A stretch of DNA of 41,637 nucleotides from Erythrobacter donghaensis (GTDB taxonomy: Bacteria; Pseudomonadota; Alphaproteobacteria; Sphingomonadales; Sphingomonadaceae): positions 1-41,637 of the forward strand of contig NZ_LSJS01000298.1 of the NCBI RefSeq assembly GCF_001557325.1. Reading direction: 5' to 3'. The notes beneath the pieces were generated by a model, which had not been told where the DNA came from, did not search any database, and worked only from the letters and a program-made list of their open reading frames with translations. Both the position numbers and the translations under genes were made by a program. Below are positions 6,658 through 15,043 of the stretch, in pieces (position 1 is the stretch's first letter; every line of letters starts with the position of its first letter).

Positions 6658-8820
6658 CTAGAAGCTAATCGCCACTTCTCCGCCGATGACGCGCCCCCTG
6701 TTTAGCGGTGAAAGGCTTGCACCCGTGCCCCCGAAGGCCGCCGGCAAAGGTGTATCGCCGCCAATCGTCACCTCATTCAGGAGGTTTCGGCCATAGATGG
6801 AGAAGCGCCAGTGCTTGTTGTCGGTCGCCAATGTGAGGCTCGCATCGAGCATATCGGCGCCCTGAAGGAAGCCGACGTTGTTGTCGGTGAATGCCGCCTT
6901 GTCGCGATGCGTGAAGCTGACACGCGCCGTTGCTGTCCCCAATTCGCCAAGCTGCTGATCATAAGTCAGCCCCACGCCATAGGTCCATGGCGACAGCCTT
7001 GGCAATTTGAGCGCACGATCCACATCGTTGATGACGCCATCACCGCTGAGGTCGAACTGGACGTTGCGATACTGGCCATTCACGTAGCCGAGCTGACCCG
7101 AAATCACGAGGTTGGACAAAAGAAAAAACTGCCCCTCGGCCTCGACGCCTTTGATTGTGGCGTCGGCGGTGTTCCGTATGACCTGGCTGACGCCAAGCGG
7201 TCCGGGCAGGTTGATCTCGCGCTGCAGGTCCTTCATGCGATTGTAGAAGGCCGCCAGGTTGATCCGGTGGCGCCCGAATTGCTTCTTGGCGCCGAGTTCG
7301 AAACTGTCCTGGGTCTCTTGATTGAATGGCCCCGGCGGCACAGCGGGATCGGTGTTGCGCAAATTATATCCGCCGCTGCGGAACCCGCGCGTGTAAAGGC
7401 CATAAATCTGCGTGTCGTCATCCGGCTTCCACTGAAGGCCGATTTTCGGCGTAAACCCTCGCCATTTTGCCGCGTCGGCGAAATTGGTTGCACAGATCAG
7501 CGTGTCTAGATTGCAACCATTTGCGCGTAAGGCCGAGACCCGAACGGCTTTGCGTTCCCAACTATACCGCGCGCCGAGATTCAAGGTCAGCGTATCGGTG
7601 AAATGCCAGTCGGTCGAAGCAAAAATGCCCCATGTTGTCTGGTCTTGCGTACCCCCACCGGAAACGATCCGAGCACCGCCCAAAAGATTCCGCAGCTCGG
7701 CGTAACGAAGATCCTAGGAAAAATAGTATAGACCGGTTGTCAATTCGACGTCACCGAACCTTCCGGCATAACGAAGTTCGTCGCTGAGTTGATCCTGGTC
7801 GATTTCGAAAAAGGCATGAAAGAAGGACTGTGGTGTTCCATCGATATCAGCGCCCGCGGAGGATCGGAATTTCCGATAGCCAGCGATGTTGGTGAAGACG
7901 CCTTCGCCCAGACCGACATCGATGTTGGTTTCCACGATCGCCTGGTCCCATTTGGCATCATAGAAACCTGGGAAATTGATCGAAAACCTGAAGCTGTCGC
8001 GGGGAAACAGCGCGTGACTCTGGACAGGGGCTCCATCGCTTTCGACATCGCCATGCTCATAGCGGAGATCCATTCGGAAGCGGTCGCCACCCTTGAGCGA
8101 AAGTGCCGGGCGAATGATAAGGTCATGTGATTTACCGAAGCTGCGATTGTCGAAGCGGTTGCGAAACCAGCCATTGTCGTCGCTGTAGTAGACGGCCAAT
8201 TTGGCAGCCAAAACGTCATCGACGATAGGTCCGGTAACCGTGCCGCTTACGGTCTTTTTCAGTCCCGTTTCAATGGATAGCTTGGCTTTGGCTCCAAAAT
8301 CGAAGCTGGGCCGCGTGGTCCGCACAACCACGGCACCGCCGGTAACGTTGCGACCGAAAAGCAAGCCTTGCGGTCCACGCAGAACTTCGATCCCCTCAAG
8401 GTCGAAGTTGTCCAGCACGACACCAGCGTTGATGCCGAGGTAAATACCGTCAGTGAAAACGCCTACGGTGGGGTCGATCGATGGGATCGTGCTGTTGATG
8501 CCGAGGCCCCGGATAGTGAAATTGGCATAGCCCGGTGCCGTACCCACATCCTCGAGCTGGACGTTGGGAACGTCGTAGCTCAGACTTTGAAGATTCTGGA
8601 CGAACTTGGCATCCAGCTGCGCTTCACCAAAAGCCGTGACCGCCATCGGTACTTTCTGCACGCTTTCGCCATAGCCCTTTTTGGTGGCGGTAACGACAAT
8701 GTCCTCAGCCAGCGCTTCCGTGGCGCTCCCGGTTTGGTCGTTCGCCTGGGGCGTTGCTTCCTGGGCAAATGCTGTTCCCGAGCACAACAACGCGGCAGAA
8801 GCCAATAGACATCCTCTCAT
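6658..8820 (-). pseudogene. TonB-dependent receptor interrupted by an in-frame amber codon
   Basis: The reading frame would encode a 720-residue outer-membrane receptor. It has a signal peptide (MRGCLLASAALLCSGTAFAQ), a TonB-box-like start (EDIVVTATKKG), a plug domain with the RGPQGLLFGRNVTGGAV motif, and a barrel ending in VIGGEVAISF. At codon 369 (7714-7716) a TAG interrupts it, and the frame continues without shift on both sides (LYYFS-stop-DLRYAEL). A CAG (Gln) to TAG change would explain this. The ATG at 8820 is preceded by AGAGGA. Copy A of the 41-bp element lies 65 bp upstream. Unless the codon is suppressed or is a sequencing error, the barrel is truncated and the receptor inactive. 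It is the last gene of the ligase-side cluster and has a functional-looking relative at 18378-20987. Confidence 0.85.
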
Positions 8821-8863
8821 GGCTGATCCTCTCTTCCCAGGAGATATTGTGTAGTTCATGCCG

Positions 8864-8877
8864 TTTGGCGGCATTTG
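8864..8877 (-). promoter_or_regulatory. 14-bp box shared by the two TonB receptor promoters, copy 1
   Basis: TTTGGCGGCATTTG on the plus strand, 44 bp upstream of the broken receptor's ATG. It differs by one base from the box at 21015-21028 before the other receptor. It lies between the 41-bp element and the start codon, near where the -10 region or transcription start would be. Confidence 0.45.
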
Positions 8878-8885
8878 AGGGCCGT

Positions 8886-8926
8886 CGTCCAATTCAATTC
8901 GCTGCAGAACTATTCCTGCTGCTCAT
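8886..8926 (-). promoter_or_regulatory. 41-bp regulatory element, copy A (TonB receptor 1)
   Basis: Plus-strand blocks are CGTCCAATTCAATT at the left, GAACTATTCCT in the middle right and GCTCAT at the end. It starts 65 bp upstream of the receptor's ATG. CAATTC and CTATTC repeat directly at a 20-bp interval, i.e. two helical turns. Read in the gene's direction, its downstream end gives TTGGAC, a possible -35 hexamer. Confidence 0.75.
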
Positions 8927-9002
8927 CGATATCTGGCGGCAGCACGACGCCATCGGCAGCCCGACGGCCGCTCAAAAATATCATGGTAATTCATCGGGTT
9001 GA

Positions 9003-9905
9003 TTACGCTCTCAGCGCCCGTTCTACCGCCTCAAGGCTGTCATTCAGCCCGAGCGGGTGCTCGGCATCCGTGAAGTCGACAATTCTACCCCAGTGCCGGG
9101 CGACATCATCGAGCGTGAACGCCCTGTCCGCTCCGAAGGCGTGCCCAAGCGCGCGCTCCCACCTAAGCTTGGCGATATAGCCGGCTCCAACTTCAAAAAG
9201 CCCTTTGGTTTCGCTGCAATTCTCGTGCGCAAGCCAACCGACCAATGGACTGATCGCTTCCGCTCTGAGATTGGCGAGAAACTCTTGTGGAAAGGCAGTC
9301 GCGGTCATACGCGATGCGGCGATTGGGGCGATCGTATTAACCTGGATGTTTCTGGACCGCCCCTCCTCCGCCAGCGCGTTCGCAAGCCCCAATATTCCGA
9401 GCTTGGCTGCGGCATAGTTGGCCTGACCGAAGTTGCCGTAGATTGCGGCTGCAGACGTGGTCATGACGATGCGGCCATAGCCCTTGTCGCGCAGTATCGG
9501 CCATGCTGCCTGCGTCACTGCCCGCGTCCCATTCAGATGGACCCGCTGAAGCAGTGTCCAGTCTTCGTCGGTCATTTTGTGGAAGCTCACATCGCGCAGG
9601 ATGCCGGCATTGTTGATGACGACGTCAACGGTTCCGAAGTTGTCAACCGCGGCTTGGATGATCAGCGCGCCCTCCTCGACCGACGCATAATTTGCCACCG
9701 CCTGACCGCCCGTGGCTCGAATTTCGTCGACCACATTGTCAGCGGCTGTGGAGCAGCTGCCGCTCCCTTTCTCGTCGCCACCCAGATCATTCACCACCAC
9801 CTTGGCTCCGCGCCCGCCAAACATCAGCGCGTACTGGCGCCCAAGTCCGCCTCCGGCTCCGGTCACAACCACTACCCTGCCATCGAAACGAAGCTCTTCG
9901 TCCAT
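9003..9905 (-). CDS. SDR-family 3-hydroxyacyl-CoA dehydrogenase, MFE-2/HSD17B4-like
   Basis: A 300-residue short-chain dehydrogenase. It resembles the dehydrogenase domain of the peroxisomal multifunctional enzyme type 2, with that domain's extra C-terminal part (FEVGAGYIAKLRWER). The NAD-binding motif TGAGGGLG is at 15-22, NDLGGD at 38-43, NNAG at 97-100, and the catalytic Ser150, Tyr163 and Lys167 lie in the segment containing IYGNFGQANYAAAK. It would oxidise (3R)-3-hydroxyacyl-CoA to the 3-keto ester. No hydratase or SCP2 domain is fused. The ATG at 9905 fits the fold; an ATG at 9938 would add 11 residues. It is the last gene of the five-gene ligase operon. Confidence 0.88.
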   Translation of the reverse strand: MDEELRFDGRVVVVTGAGGGLGRQYALMFGGRGAKVVVNDLGGDEKGSGSCSTAADNVVDEIRATGGQAVANYASVEEGALIIQAAVDNFGTVDVVINNAGILRDVSFHKMTDEDWTLLQRVHLNGTRAVTQAAWPILRDKGYGRIVMTTSAAAIYGNFGQANYAAAKLGILGLANALAEEGRSRNIQVNTIAPIAASRMTATAFPQEFLANLRAEAISPLVGWLAHENCSETKGLFEVGAGYIAKLRWERALGHAFGADRAFTLDDVARHWGRIVDFTDAEHPLGLNDSLEAVERALRA

Positions 9906-10010
9906 CGCTTGTCTGCCTCTTTTACCTGAGCGACGCATCTGCGCATTTGATCCTGTGCGAGTCAGGCACGCGGCTCCATTTCCGTCGACGCTGTCGTTTT
10001 CGTCTGAGCC

Positions 10011-11156
10011 TTACCGAAAGGCTTGAATGCCGGTCAGGGCGCGCGAAACAACAAGCTTTTGAATCTCCGTCGTGCCATCGGGGATGGGGCAAATGATCGC
10101 CTCACGCACCAGCCGCTCAACGATGAATTCGCGGGTGACGCCGTTGCCGCCATGGATCTGAAGCGCATCGCGCGTCGCTTCGATCGCCATTTCGGTGGCG
10201 TACCACTTGGCCATCGAGCATTCCGTCTCTGCGCGCGTGCCCGCCTGGACGAGGGATATTGCCCGGTGCGTCAACAGACGGGCTGCGTCGATCTTGGTCG
10301 CCATGATGGCGATCTTGTCGGCGATCAGCTGATGGCCGGCGATCTTCTTGCCATGCTGCGCGCGATCGCGAGCGTACGCGATCGCCTCATCCATTGCTCG
10401 CCGTGCGATGCCGATACTCCACATCGCCATATGGCAGCGGGCAATCTCGAACACTTGCAACGTATTGCGCAATCCATCGCCGACCCGGCCGATCGTGTTT
10501 GCCACCGGTACGCGGCATTCGGTCAGGAATATCTGTGCAGTCGATTGGCCGTTGAGCGCCATCTTCTGGATATCGCGCACCTCATACTCACTCTCGTCAC
10601 GATCGACCAGGATGTGAGTGACTTCATTTTCGCCAGTCTTGCACGTACAGATGAAGATGTCCGAGTAGGCTCCGTTGGTGATCCAGGTCTTTTCGCCATT
10701 GATGACCCAGAAATCGCCGTCTCGTACGGCGCGTGTCTTGATGGCGGCGACGTCCGAGCCGACATCGGGCTCCGAGATGCCGAGCGAAACGAACTTCTCG
10801 GCCGCGACGAGGTCGGCAAGATAGCGTTGCTTGATCGTCTCCGGGGCGAAGCGGCGGATGAGTTCTGCGCCAACCGCGTTGATGAAGCCGGGTATGGCCA
10901 CATCGAGCGAGGAATAGGCGATCTCCTCGAAAATGAGCAGATGAGTGAGCCATCCCATATCAAGCCCGCCCCATTGCTCCTGATGCGGTGCGGTAATATG
11001 GCCATAGCCGGTCAGTGCTTGAGTCCATTCCTTCATGAGCGGTTTGGGGATGAATCGCTCCCCATGCCGGCGGATTTCCGGCTCAAGCTTGTTGTCGAGA
11101 AAGCGGCGGACGGTTTCCACCGCCATGCGTTGTTCATCGGACAGCTCAAAGTTCAT
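10011..11156 (-). CDS. Acyl-CoA dehydrogenase with Asp at the catalytic-base position
   Basis: A 381-residue flavoprotein of the acyl-CoA dehydrogenase family, forming the 2,3-double bond of an acyl-CoA. Visible family motifs are SLGISEPDVGSD in the middle domain, WVINGEKTWITNGA, and the C-terminal bundle with LQIHGGNGVTRE. In medium- and short-chain dehydrogenases the base is the Glu of YEGT. Here the aligned segment is IPDGTTEIQ, so Asp360 occupies the site. Asp at this place may alter geometry or substrate (see findings). The ATG at 11156 starts the usual FELSDEQRM helix. It lies 37 bp after the thiolase and 105 bp before the dehydrogenase, in the same operon. One dehydrogenase gene suggests a homotetramer rather than the two-gene heterotetramers of mycobacterial sterol side-chain degradation. 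Confidence 0.92.
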   Translation of the reverse strand: MNFELSDEQRMAVETVRRFLDNKLEPEIRRHGERFIPKPLMKEWTQALTGYGHITAPHQEQWGGLDMGWLTHLLIFEEIAYSSLDVAIPGFINAVGAELIRRFAPETIKQRYLADLVAAEKFVSLGISEPDVGSDVAAIKTRAVRDGDFWVINGEKTWITNGAYSDIFICTCKTGENEVTHILVDRDESEYEVRDIQKMALNGQSTAQIFLTECRVPVANTIGRVGDGLRNTLQVFEIARCHMAMWSIGIARRAMDEAIAYARDRAQHGKKIAGHQLIADKIAIMATKIDAARLLTHRAISLVQAGTRAETECSMAKWYATEMAIEATRDALQIHGGNGVTREFIVERLVREAIICPIPDGTTEIQKLVVSRALTGIQAFR

Positions 11157-11193
11157 ATCGTGACCCCGTGTTTCCCTAGGCGCGCTCTGACAA

Positions 11194-12444
11194 CTACCGG
11201 CCCAGGATCGTGACGGCGACCACCGCCTCTTCCACCCCGATGAAACCTCCGCCGTTCTGCGCGATCGCGAACCGGGCATTCGGAACCTGTCGATCTTCCG
11301 CCTCGCCGCGCAATTGCAGCGCAAGCTCGTAGATTTGGCCGAGCCCGGTGGCGCCGATCGGATGTCCCTTGCATTCAAGCCCGCCCGACGTGTTTACCGG
11401 AATACGCCCACCCAGCGCCGTCTCACCGCGCTCTGCCGCGAGTCCGCCCTCGCCAGGCGGCGTCAGGCCGAGCGCCTCGATTTCAATGATCTCGCCAACC
11501 GCCGTGGCGTCATGCACCTCCGCGACGCCAATATCTTCTGGCCCCACGCCGGCCATCGCATAGGCCCGGTTCGCCGCAAGGCGGCTGACATGGTGGTCAT
11601 AATCAAAGGGATCGCGCGCGGCGCCGGTTTGCAGCACAGACGCCAGGATTCTTAGCGCCCTGTCCGGGGCTGCCGACAGTTTGCGCCGACCGGCTTCGCT
11701 GCAGATGATCGCAGCGGCGGCGCCGTCGCTGATCGGGGAGCACATCGGCAGTGTGAACGGGTAAACGATCGGAGGCGCAGCGAGTACACTTTCGACGGTA
11801 TATGGGAGGCGATACTGGGCAAGCAGATTGCGCGTCGAATGCATGTGATTTTTCGCCGAGACGGCCGCGATTTGCGCTTGCGTCGAGCCGTAGGTCTTCA
11901 TGTGCGCGCGTGCCATCGCGGCGTATACATCCATGAAAACGCTGTAAGGCTGACTCGATGTCGTTCCTTCCGGAACATCGACGCCATTGCCCATGGCCAG
12001 CAGCTGCGCGCGGCCCGACTCGGTTTCATGCACGTCCCAAGCGCCATCGAATGCACTGAACATGAGCGCCTTGTCGGGCGAGTACATCTTCTCCGCGCCG
12101 AGCGCGAGTACGACATCCGCTGCCCCCGATCGAACATAGGCGGCGGCCATGTGCAAGGCCGTGGAAGCCGTCGCACATGCGTTTTCGACATTCACCACGG
12201 GAACGCTTGAGATGCCCATCGCTCGCGCCACGATTTCGCCGCGGATCATGTCCTGGCCCTCCATATGCCCCTGGACGCAATTGCCGAAGAAGATGGCTTC
12301 GACATCGCCGGCGGTGCATCCTGCGTCGGAAAAGGCCTGCGACGAAGCTTCGGCGCAGAGCATTTTCAGGCTCTTGTCGAACTGTTTTCCGAACGGGGTC
12401 ATCCCAACCCCCATGACGAATATGTCGGTCATTCGTTGATCCAT
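11194..12444 (-). CDS. Thiolase of the SCP2/SCPx (lipid-transfer) type
   Basis: A 416-residue thiolase-fold protein. It starts MTDIFVMGVGMTPFGK, as SCPx-type thiolases do. The nucleophile is Cys90 (VENACATAS), and the other catalytic residues are His311 (EVHDATA), Cys358 and His361 (GLECKGHPIGATG). The intact nucleophile and HPIGATG loop support thiolytic cleavage of a 3-ketoacyl-CoA. In animals the SCP2-type thiolase handles 2-methyl-branched 3-ketoacyl-CoAs, which ordinary thiolases accept poorly. This fits the racemase and MFE-2-like enzyme nearby. No partner DUF35/OB-fold gene, common beside Ltp-type aldolases, is present, which favours a thiolase over a retro-aldolase. The start is the ATG at 12444, with a second ATG at 12432. 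It is 31 bp downstream of the hydratase. Confidence 0.87.
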   Translation of the reverse strand: MDQRMTDIFVMGVGMTPFGKQFDKSLKMLCAEASSQAFSDAGCTAGDVEAIFFGNCVQGHMEGQDMIRGEIVARAMGISSVPVVNVENACATASTALHMAAAYVRSGAADVVLALGAEKMYSPDKALMFSAFDGAWDVHETESGRAQLLAMGNGVDVPEGTTSSQPYSVFMDVYAAMARAHMKTYGSTQAQIAAVSAKNHMHSTRNLLAQYRLPYTVESVLAAPPIVYPFTLPMCSPISDGAAAAIICSEAGRRKLSAAPDRALRILASVLQTGAARDPFDYDHHVSRLAANRAYAMAGVGPEDIGVAEVHDATAVGEIIEIEALGLTPPGEGGLAAERGETALGGRIPVNTSGGLECKGHPIGATGLGQIYELALQLRGEAEDRQVPNARFAIAQNGGGFIGVEEAVVAVTILGR

Positions 12445-12475
12445 TCTTCCAATGTGTTCCGCATCCGATCAGGTC

Positions 12476-13270
12476 TCACCGGTCGGAAAAATCGGGCTTC
12501 CGCTTCTCCCGGAATGCCGCCAGTCCTTCGACAATGTCGTTGGACAAGGCGTAAGCAGCCATGGCTTCGAGTTCCTGACGCAGCCCGACTTCGAGCGAGC
12601 TATCCTGCGCAGCGCGGACTAGCTGCTTCATGTAGGCGAGCCCTGGCCGGCTCTTTTCTGCAAGAGATTCTACCAGCGCTTGCGCTGCCGCAATGAGATC
12701 CTCGGGAGCAACCAGTTGGGTCACGAGTCCGGCTTCCTTCATCTCGGCAGCCGAGATGGTCCCGCCGGTCATCATCAGATGTTTCGCACGCGCTTCGCCG
12801 ATCTTCCTAGGGAGTCGAACCGACCCTCCACCGCCGGGCAACAGGCCGTAATTTGCATGGGCGTCGCCAAATCTGGCCGGGTGCGCGGCAATGACGAGAT
12901 CACAGCACAACACCAGTTCCAAGCCGCCGGCGAGCGTAAGGCCGTTGACCGCCGCAATTATCGGAAGGCGCGACGTCTCGATCCTGTTAAAAGCCTGACC
13001 GAGCCGCGGCAGAAACAGATTTAAGCGTTCGGCGAGAGTTTGTCCGCCTGTTCCATCGCCAATTGCGAGCAGATCCGCGCCAGCGCAAAACGCCCGTCCG
13101 GCGCCGGTAAGAATGCAAGCGCGCACCGTCGCATCTGCTTCCGCTGCCTCGATCGCTGCGGCGAGTTCCTCGGCCAAAGCCAACGACAGACTGTTCAACG
13201 CTGCCGGCCGGTTGAGGGTCACCCAAAGCGCTGGGCCGCGTTGCTCAACCAGGATGTATTCATAGTCCAT
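12476..13270 (-). CDS. Enoyl-CoA hydratase/isomerase family protein
   Basis: A 264-residue crotonase-fold protein. The oxyanion-hole segments are FCAGADL (61-67) and LTLAGGLELVLCCD (111-124). Glu118 corresponds to the first catalytic Glu of rat enoyl-CoA hydratase (Glu144). The second (Glu164) is replaced by His138 in FGDAHANYGLLPGGGG. Many bacterial crotonases lack the second Glu and act as hydratases, isomerases or other CoA enzymes, so hydration of the 2-enoyl-CoA is probable from context but not proved. The ATG at 13270 follows GGGAGA. It is placed between the ligase (66-bp gap) and the thiolase (31-bp gap) in one operon. Confidence 0.88.
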   Translation of the reverse strand: MDYEYILVEQRGPALWVTLNRPAALNSLSLALAEELAAAIEAAEADATVRACILTGAGRAFCAGADLLAIGDGTGGQTLAERLNLFLPRLGQAFNRIETSRLPIIAAVNGLTLAGGLELVLCCDLVIAAHPARFGDAHANYGLLPGGGGSVRLPRKIGEARAKHLMMTGGTISAAEMKEAGLVTQLVAPEDLIAAAQALVESLAEKSRPGLAYMKQLVRAAQDSSLEVGLRQELEAMAAYALSNDIVEGLAAFREKRKPDFSDR

Positions 13271-13336
13271 TGCAGTCTCCCGCGCGCCGGCAGGCGGTCA
13301 CCGGAATAGAGGATGTGGCTAGGATGGCTGCGTCGG

Positions 13337-14881
13337 TCATGCCCCCGAAATGCGCCGGTCCTGGCCCGCCCAATAGGGCTCTCGAAGCTTTGAACGAAGC
13401 ACCTTTCCGACATTGCTCAACGGCAGTGGCTCGGCGGTAAAAACGACCTTGCTTGGCTTTTTTGCGGAGCCCAGACGCTGGCGCACCAAATCTATTATCT
13501 CGGTCTCCGTGATTTGTGCTCCGGGCTTGACACGCACCATTGCAAGCGGCGTTTCACCCCATTTTTCATGGGGCACGCCAAAGACCGCGACCTCGAGTAC
13601 ACCGGGATGGTCGGCAATTACGTTTTCGATTTCGGTGGGATAGATATTGAAGCCGCCTGACACGATCATGTCGTTGTTGCGATCGAGCAGATACAAAAAT
13701 CCGTTTGTGTCGATCATGCCGACATCGCCGGTTTTGACCCAGCCATCTTCCATGCGCCGGGCGGTTTCCTCCGGATCGTTCCAGAATTCCTCCATCTGGC
13801 CATTTTCGAACCGTGCGACGATCTCGCCGGGCTCGTTTGGTCCCAGCACCTTTCCGTCCTCGTTACGGATTTCGATATCGGCGCCACTCATGGGACGTCC
13901 GACCGCCCGAATTGGGGCAGAACCTTCAAATTCGCCGAACCACTCGTTGGGCCCCATAGACGCGATGGGCAGGATTTCGGTCTGTCCATAGGCCGAATGA
14001 AGAACATGATTCCCGAATATCTGGCACGACTTGCGAAGCGTCGGCTCGGAGATCGGCGCTGAAGCACTCAGCAGAAACTTCAAATTCGGAAAGTGGCGGC
14101 CATATGCCCCGTCGTGATGCACTATGGCATTGAGCATGGTGGGGGCTACAAAGGCATGGCTGATCCGTTCCTGCTCGAGAGTGTCAAGAAAGGACGCTGG
14201 ATCGAAGCCGTCCATCATCACGTTGCGGGCGCCGCAATACCAGGCCGGCACGAACAGGAAGCCCGATGCATGGGACAACGGGCCGACATGCAGAATGGCA
14301 TCCCCTGGAGCCACTTGGGGGCCGATGCTCAAAAATGCGGCGGAGATCGTCATCCATGAACGGTGCCGATAGGCAACGCCCTTGGGTTTGCCCGTCGTGC
14401 CGCCGGTGTGGCGGATGACACAATAGTCCTCCGGCGCGACGACGGGATCGGGATCCCGGTCCGAGGCTGTCGCCAACCAATTCTCATAGTTGTGATCGCG
14501 GATAATGATCCGCTCAAGCGTCGGAGCTTGGGCATCCAGCCCCGCCAACTCCGAAGCCAATGCCTCATCGACCAGCGCCAACCGAGATCCGGTACTCGCG
14601 ATCATATGGGCGTGCGCTTCACATCGGTTGCGCGCATAGAGAGGAACACGCGTATAGTTTCCAATGGCAGCCGCCAGTATGATGTCGGCGGCCTCGATGG
14701 AGTTCTTCTCCAGCGTAGCAATCCGGTCACCCGGTTGAAGGCCGCACTCCGCAAGAGCATTTGCGAGCTTCACGCCGCGCAACCAGGCTTCCGAGAAAGT
14801 CAACCGCCTGTGGCCGTGAACGAGAGCCTCTTGCTGGGCGAAATAACGTGCGGCGCGACGTATTTGCGTACGGACGTCCAT
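13337..14881 (-). CDS. Acyl-CoA ligase (AMP-forming, ANL superfamily)
   Basis: A 514-residue adenylate-forming acyl-CoA synthetase that activates the carboxylic acid to its CoA thioester with ATP. Motifs in order are HTGGTTGKPKG (about 158-168, phosphate loop), SASAPIS, YGQTE (298-302), GWVKTGD (about 380-386), LLDRNNDMIVSGGFNIYPTEIE, and the C-terminal NVGKVLRSKL whose Lys (about 492) would catalyse adenylation. The ATG at 14881 puts the N-terminus at the usual point; upstream codons in frame are not family-like. It is the first gene of the operon ligase-hydratase-thiolase-dehydrogenase-SDR. Copy B of the 41-bp element starts 122 bp upstream. The chain-length preference is not readable. Confidence 0.92.
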   Translation of the reverse strand: MDVRTQIRRAARYFAQQEALVHGHRRLTFSEAWLRGVKLANALAECGLQPGDRIATLEKNSIEAADIILAAAIGNYTRVPLYARNRCEAHAHMIASTGSRLALVDEALASELAGLDAQAPTLERIIIRDHNYENWLATASDRDPDPVVAPEDYCVIRHTGGTTGKPKGVAYRHRSWMTISAAFLSIGPQVAPGDAILHVGPLSHASGFLFVPAWYCGARNVMMDGFDPASFLDTLEQERISHAFVAPTMLNAIVHHDGAYGRHFPNLKFLLSASAPISEPTLRKSCQIFGNHVLHSAYGQTEILPIASMGPNEWFGEFEGSAPIRAVGRPMSGADIEIRNEDGKVLGPNEPGEIVARFENGQMEEFWNDPEETARRMEDGWVKTGDVGMIDTNGFLYLLDRNNDMIVSGGFNIYPTEIENVIADHPGVLEVAVFGVPHEKWGETPLAMVRVKPGAQITETEIIDLVRQRLGSAKKPSKVVFTAEPLPLSNVGKVLRSKLREPYWAGQDRRISGA

Positions 14882-15002
14882 CAGCCGCGCTCCTCTAAGG
14901 CGCTCGCCCACAATGGCGCAGTCGACACATAATAAACTGACATGCGATAGGCCTCTCCGGACTTCTTTTCGTAAGCATCTGTGTCTGCAGCATTGATCCA
15001 AT

Positions 15003-15043
15003 CGTCCAATTCAATATTCTGCGATGCTATTCTTGCTGCTCAT
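15003..15043 (-). promoter_or_regulatory. 41-bp regulatory element, copy B (ligase operon)
   Basis: Plus-strand blocks are CGTCCAATTCAATA, CTATTCTTGCTGCTCAT and a variable centre. It lies 122 bp before the acyl-CoA ligase ATG. Most of it is also coding: the last eleven codons of the GMC gene are read from its other strand. The operator and the coding end therefore share bases. Confidence 0.72.

Noticed and set aside
7714..7716. Programmed readthrough or pyrrolysine/selenocysteine at the amber codon of the receptor
   Set aside because: Selenocysteine uses TGA, pyrrolysine is not expected in this group, and no stimulatory structure is evident; a plain nonsense mutation or sequencing error is simpler.
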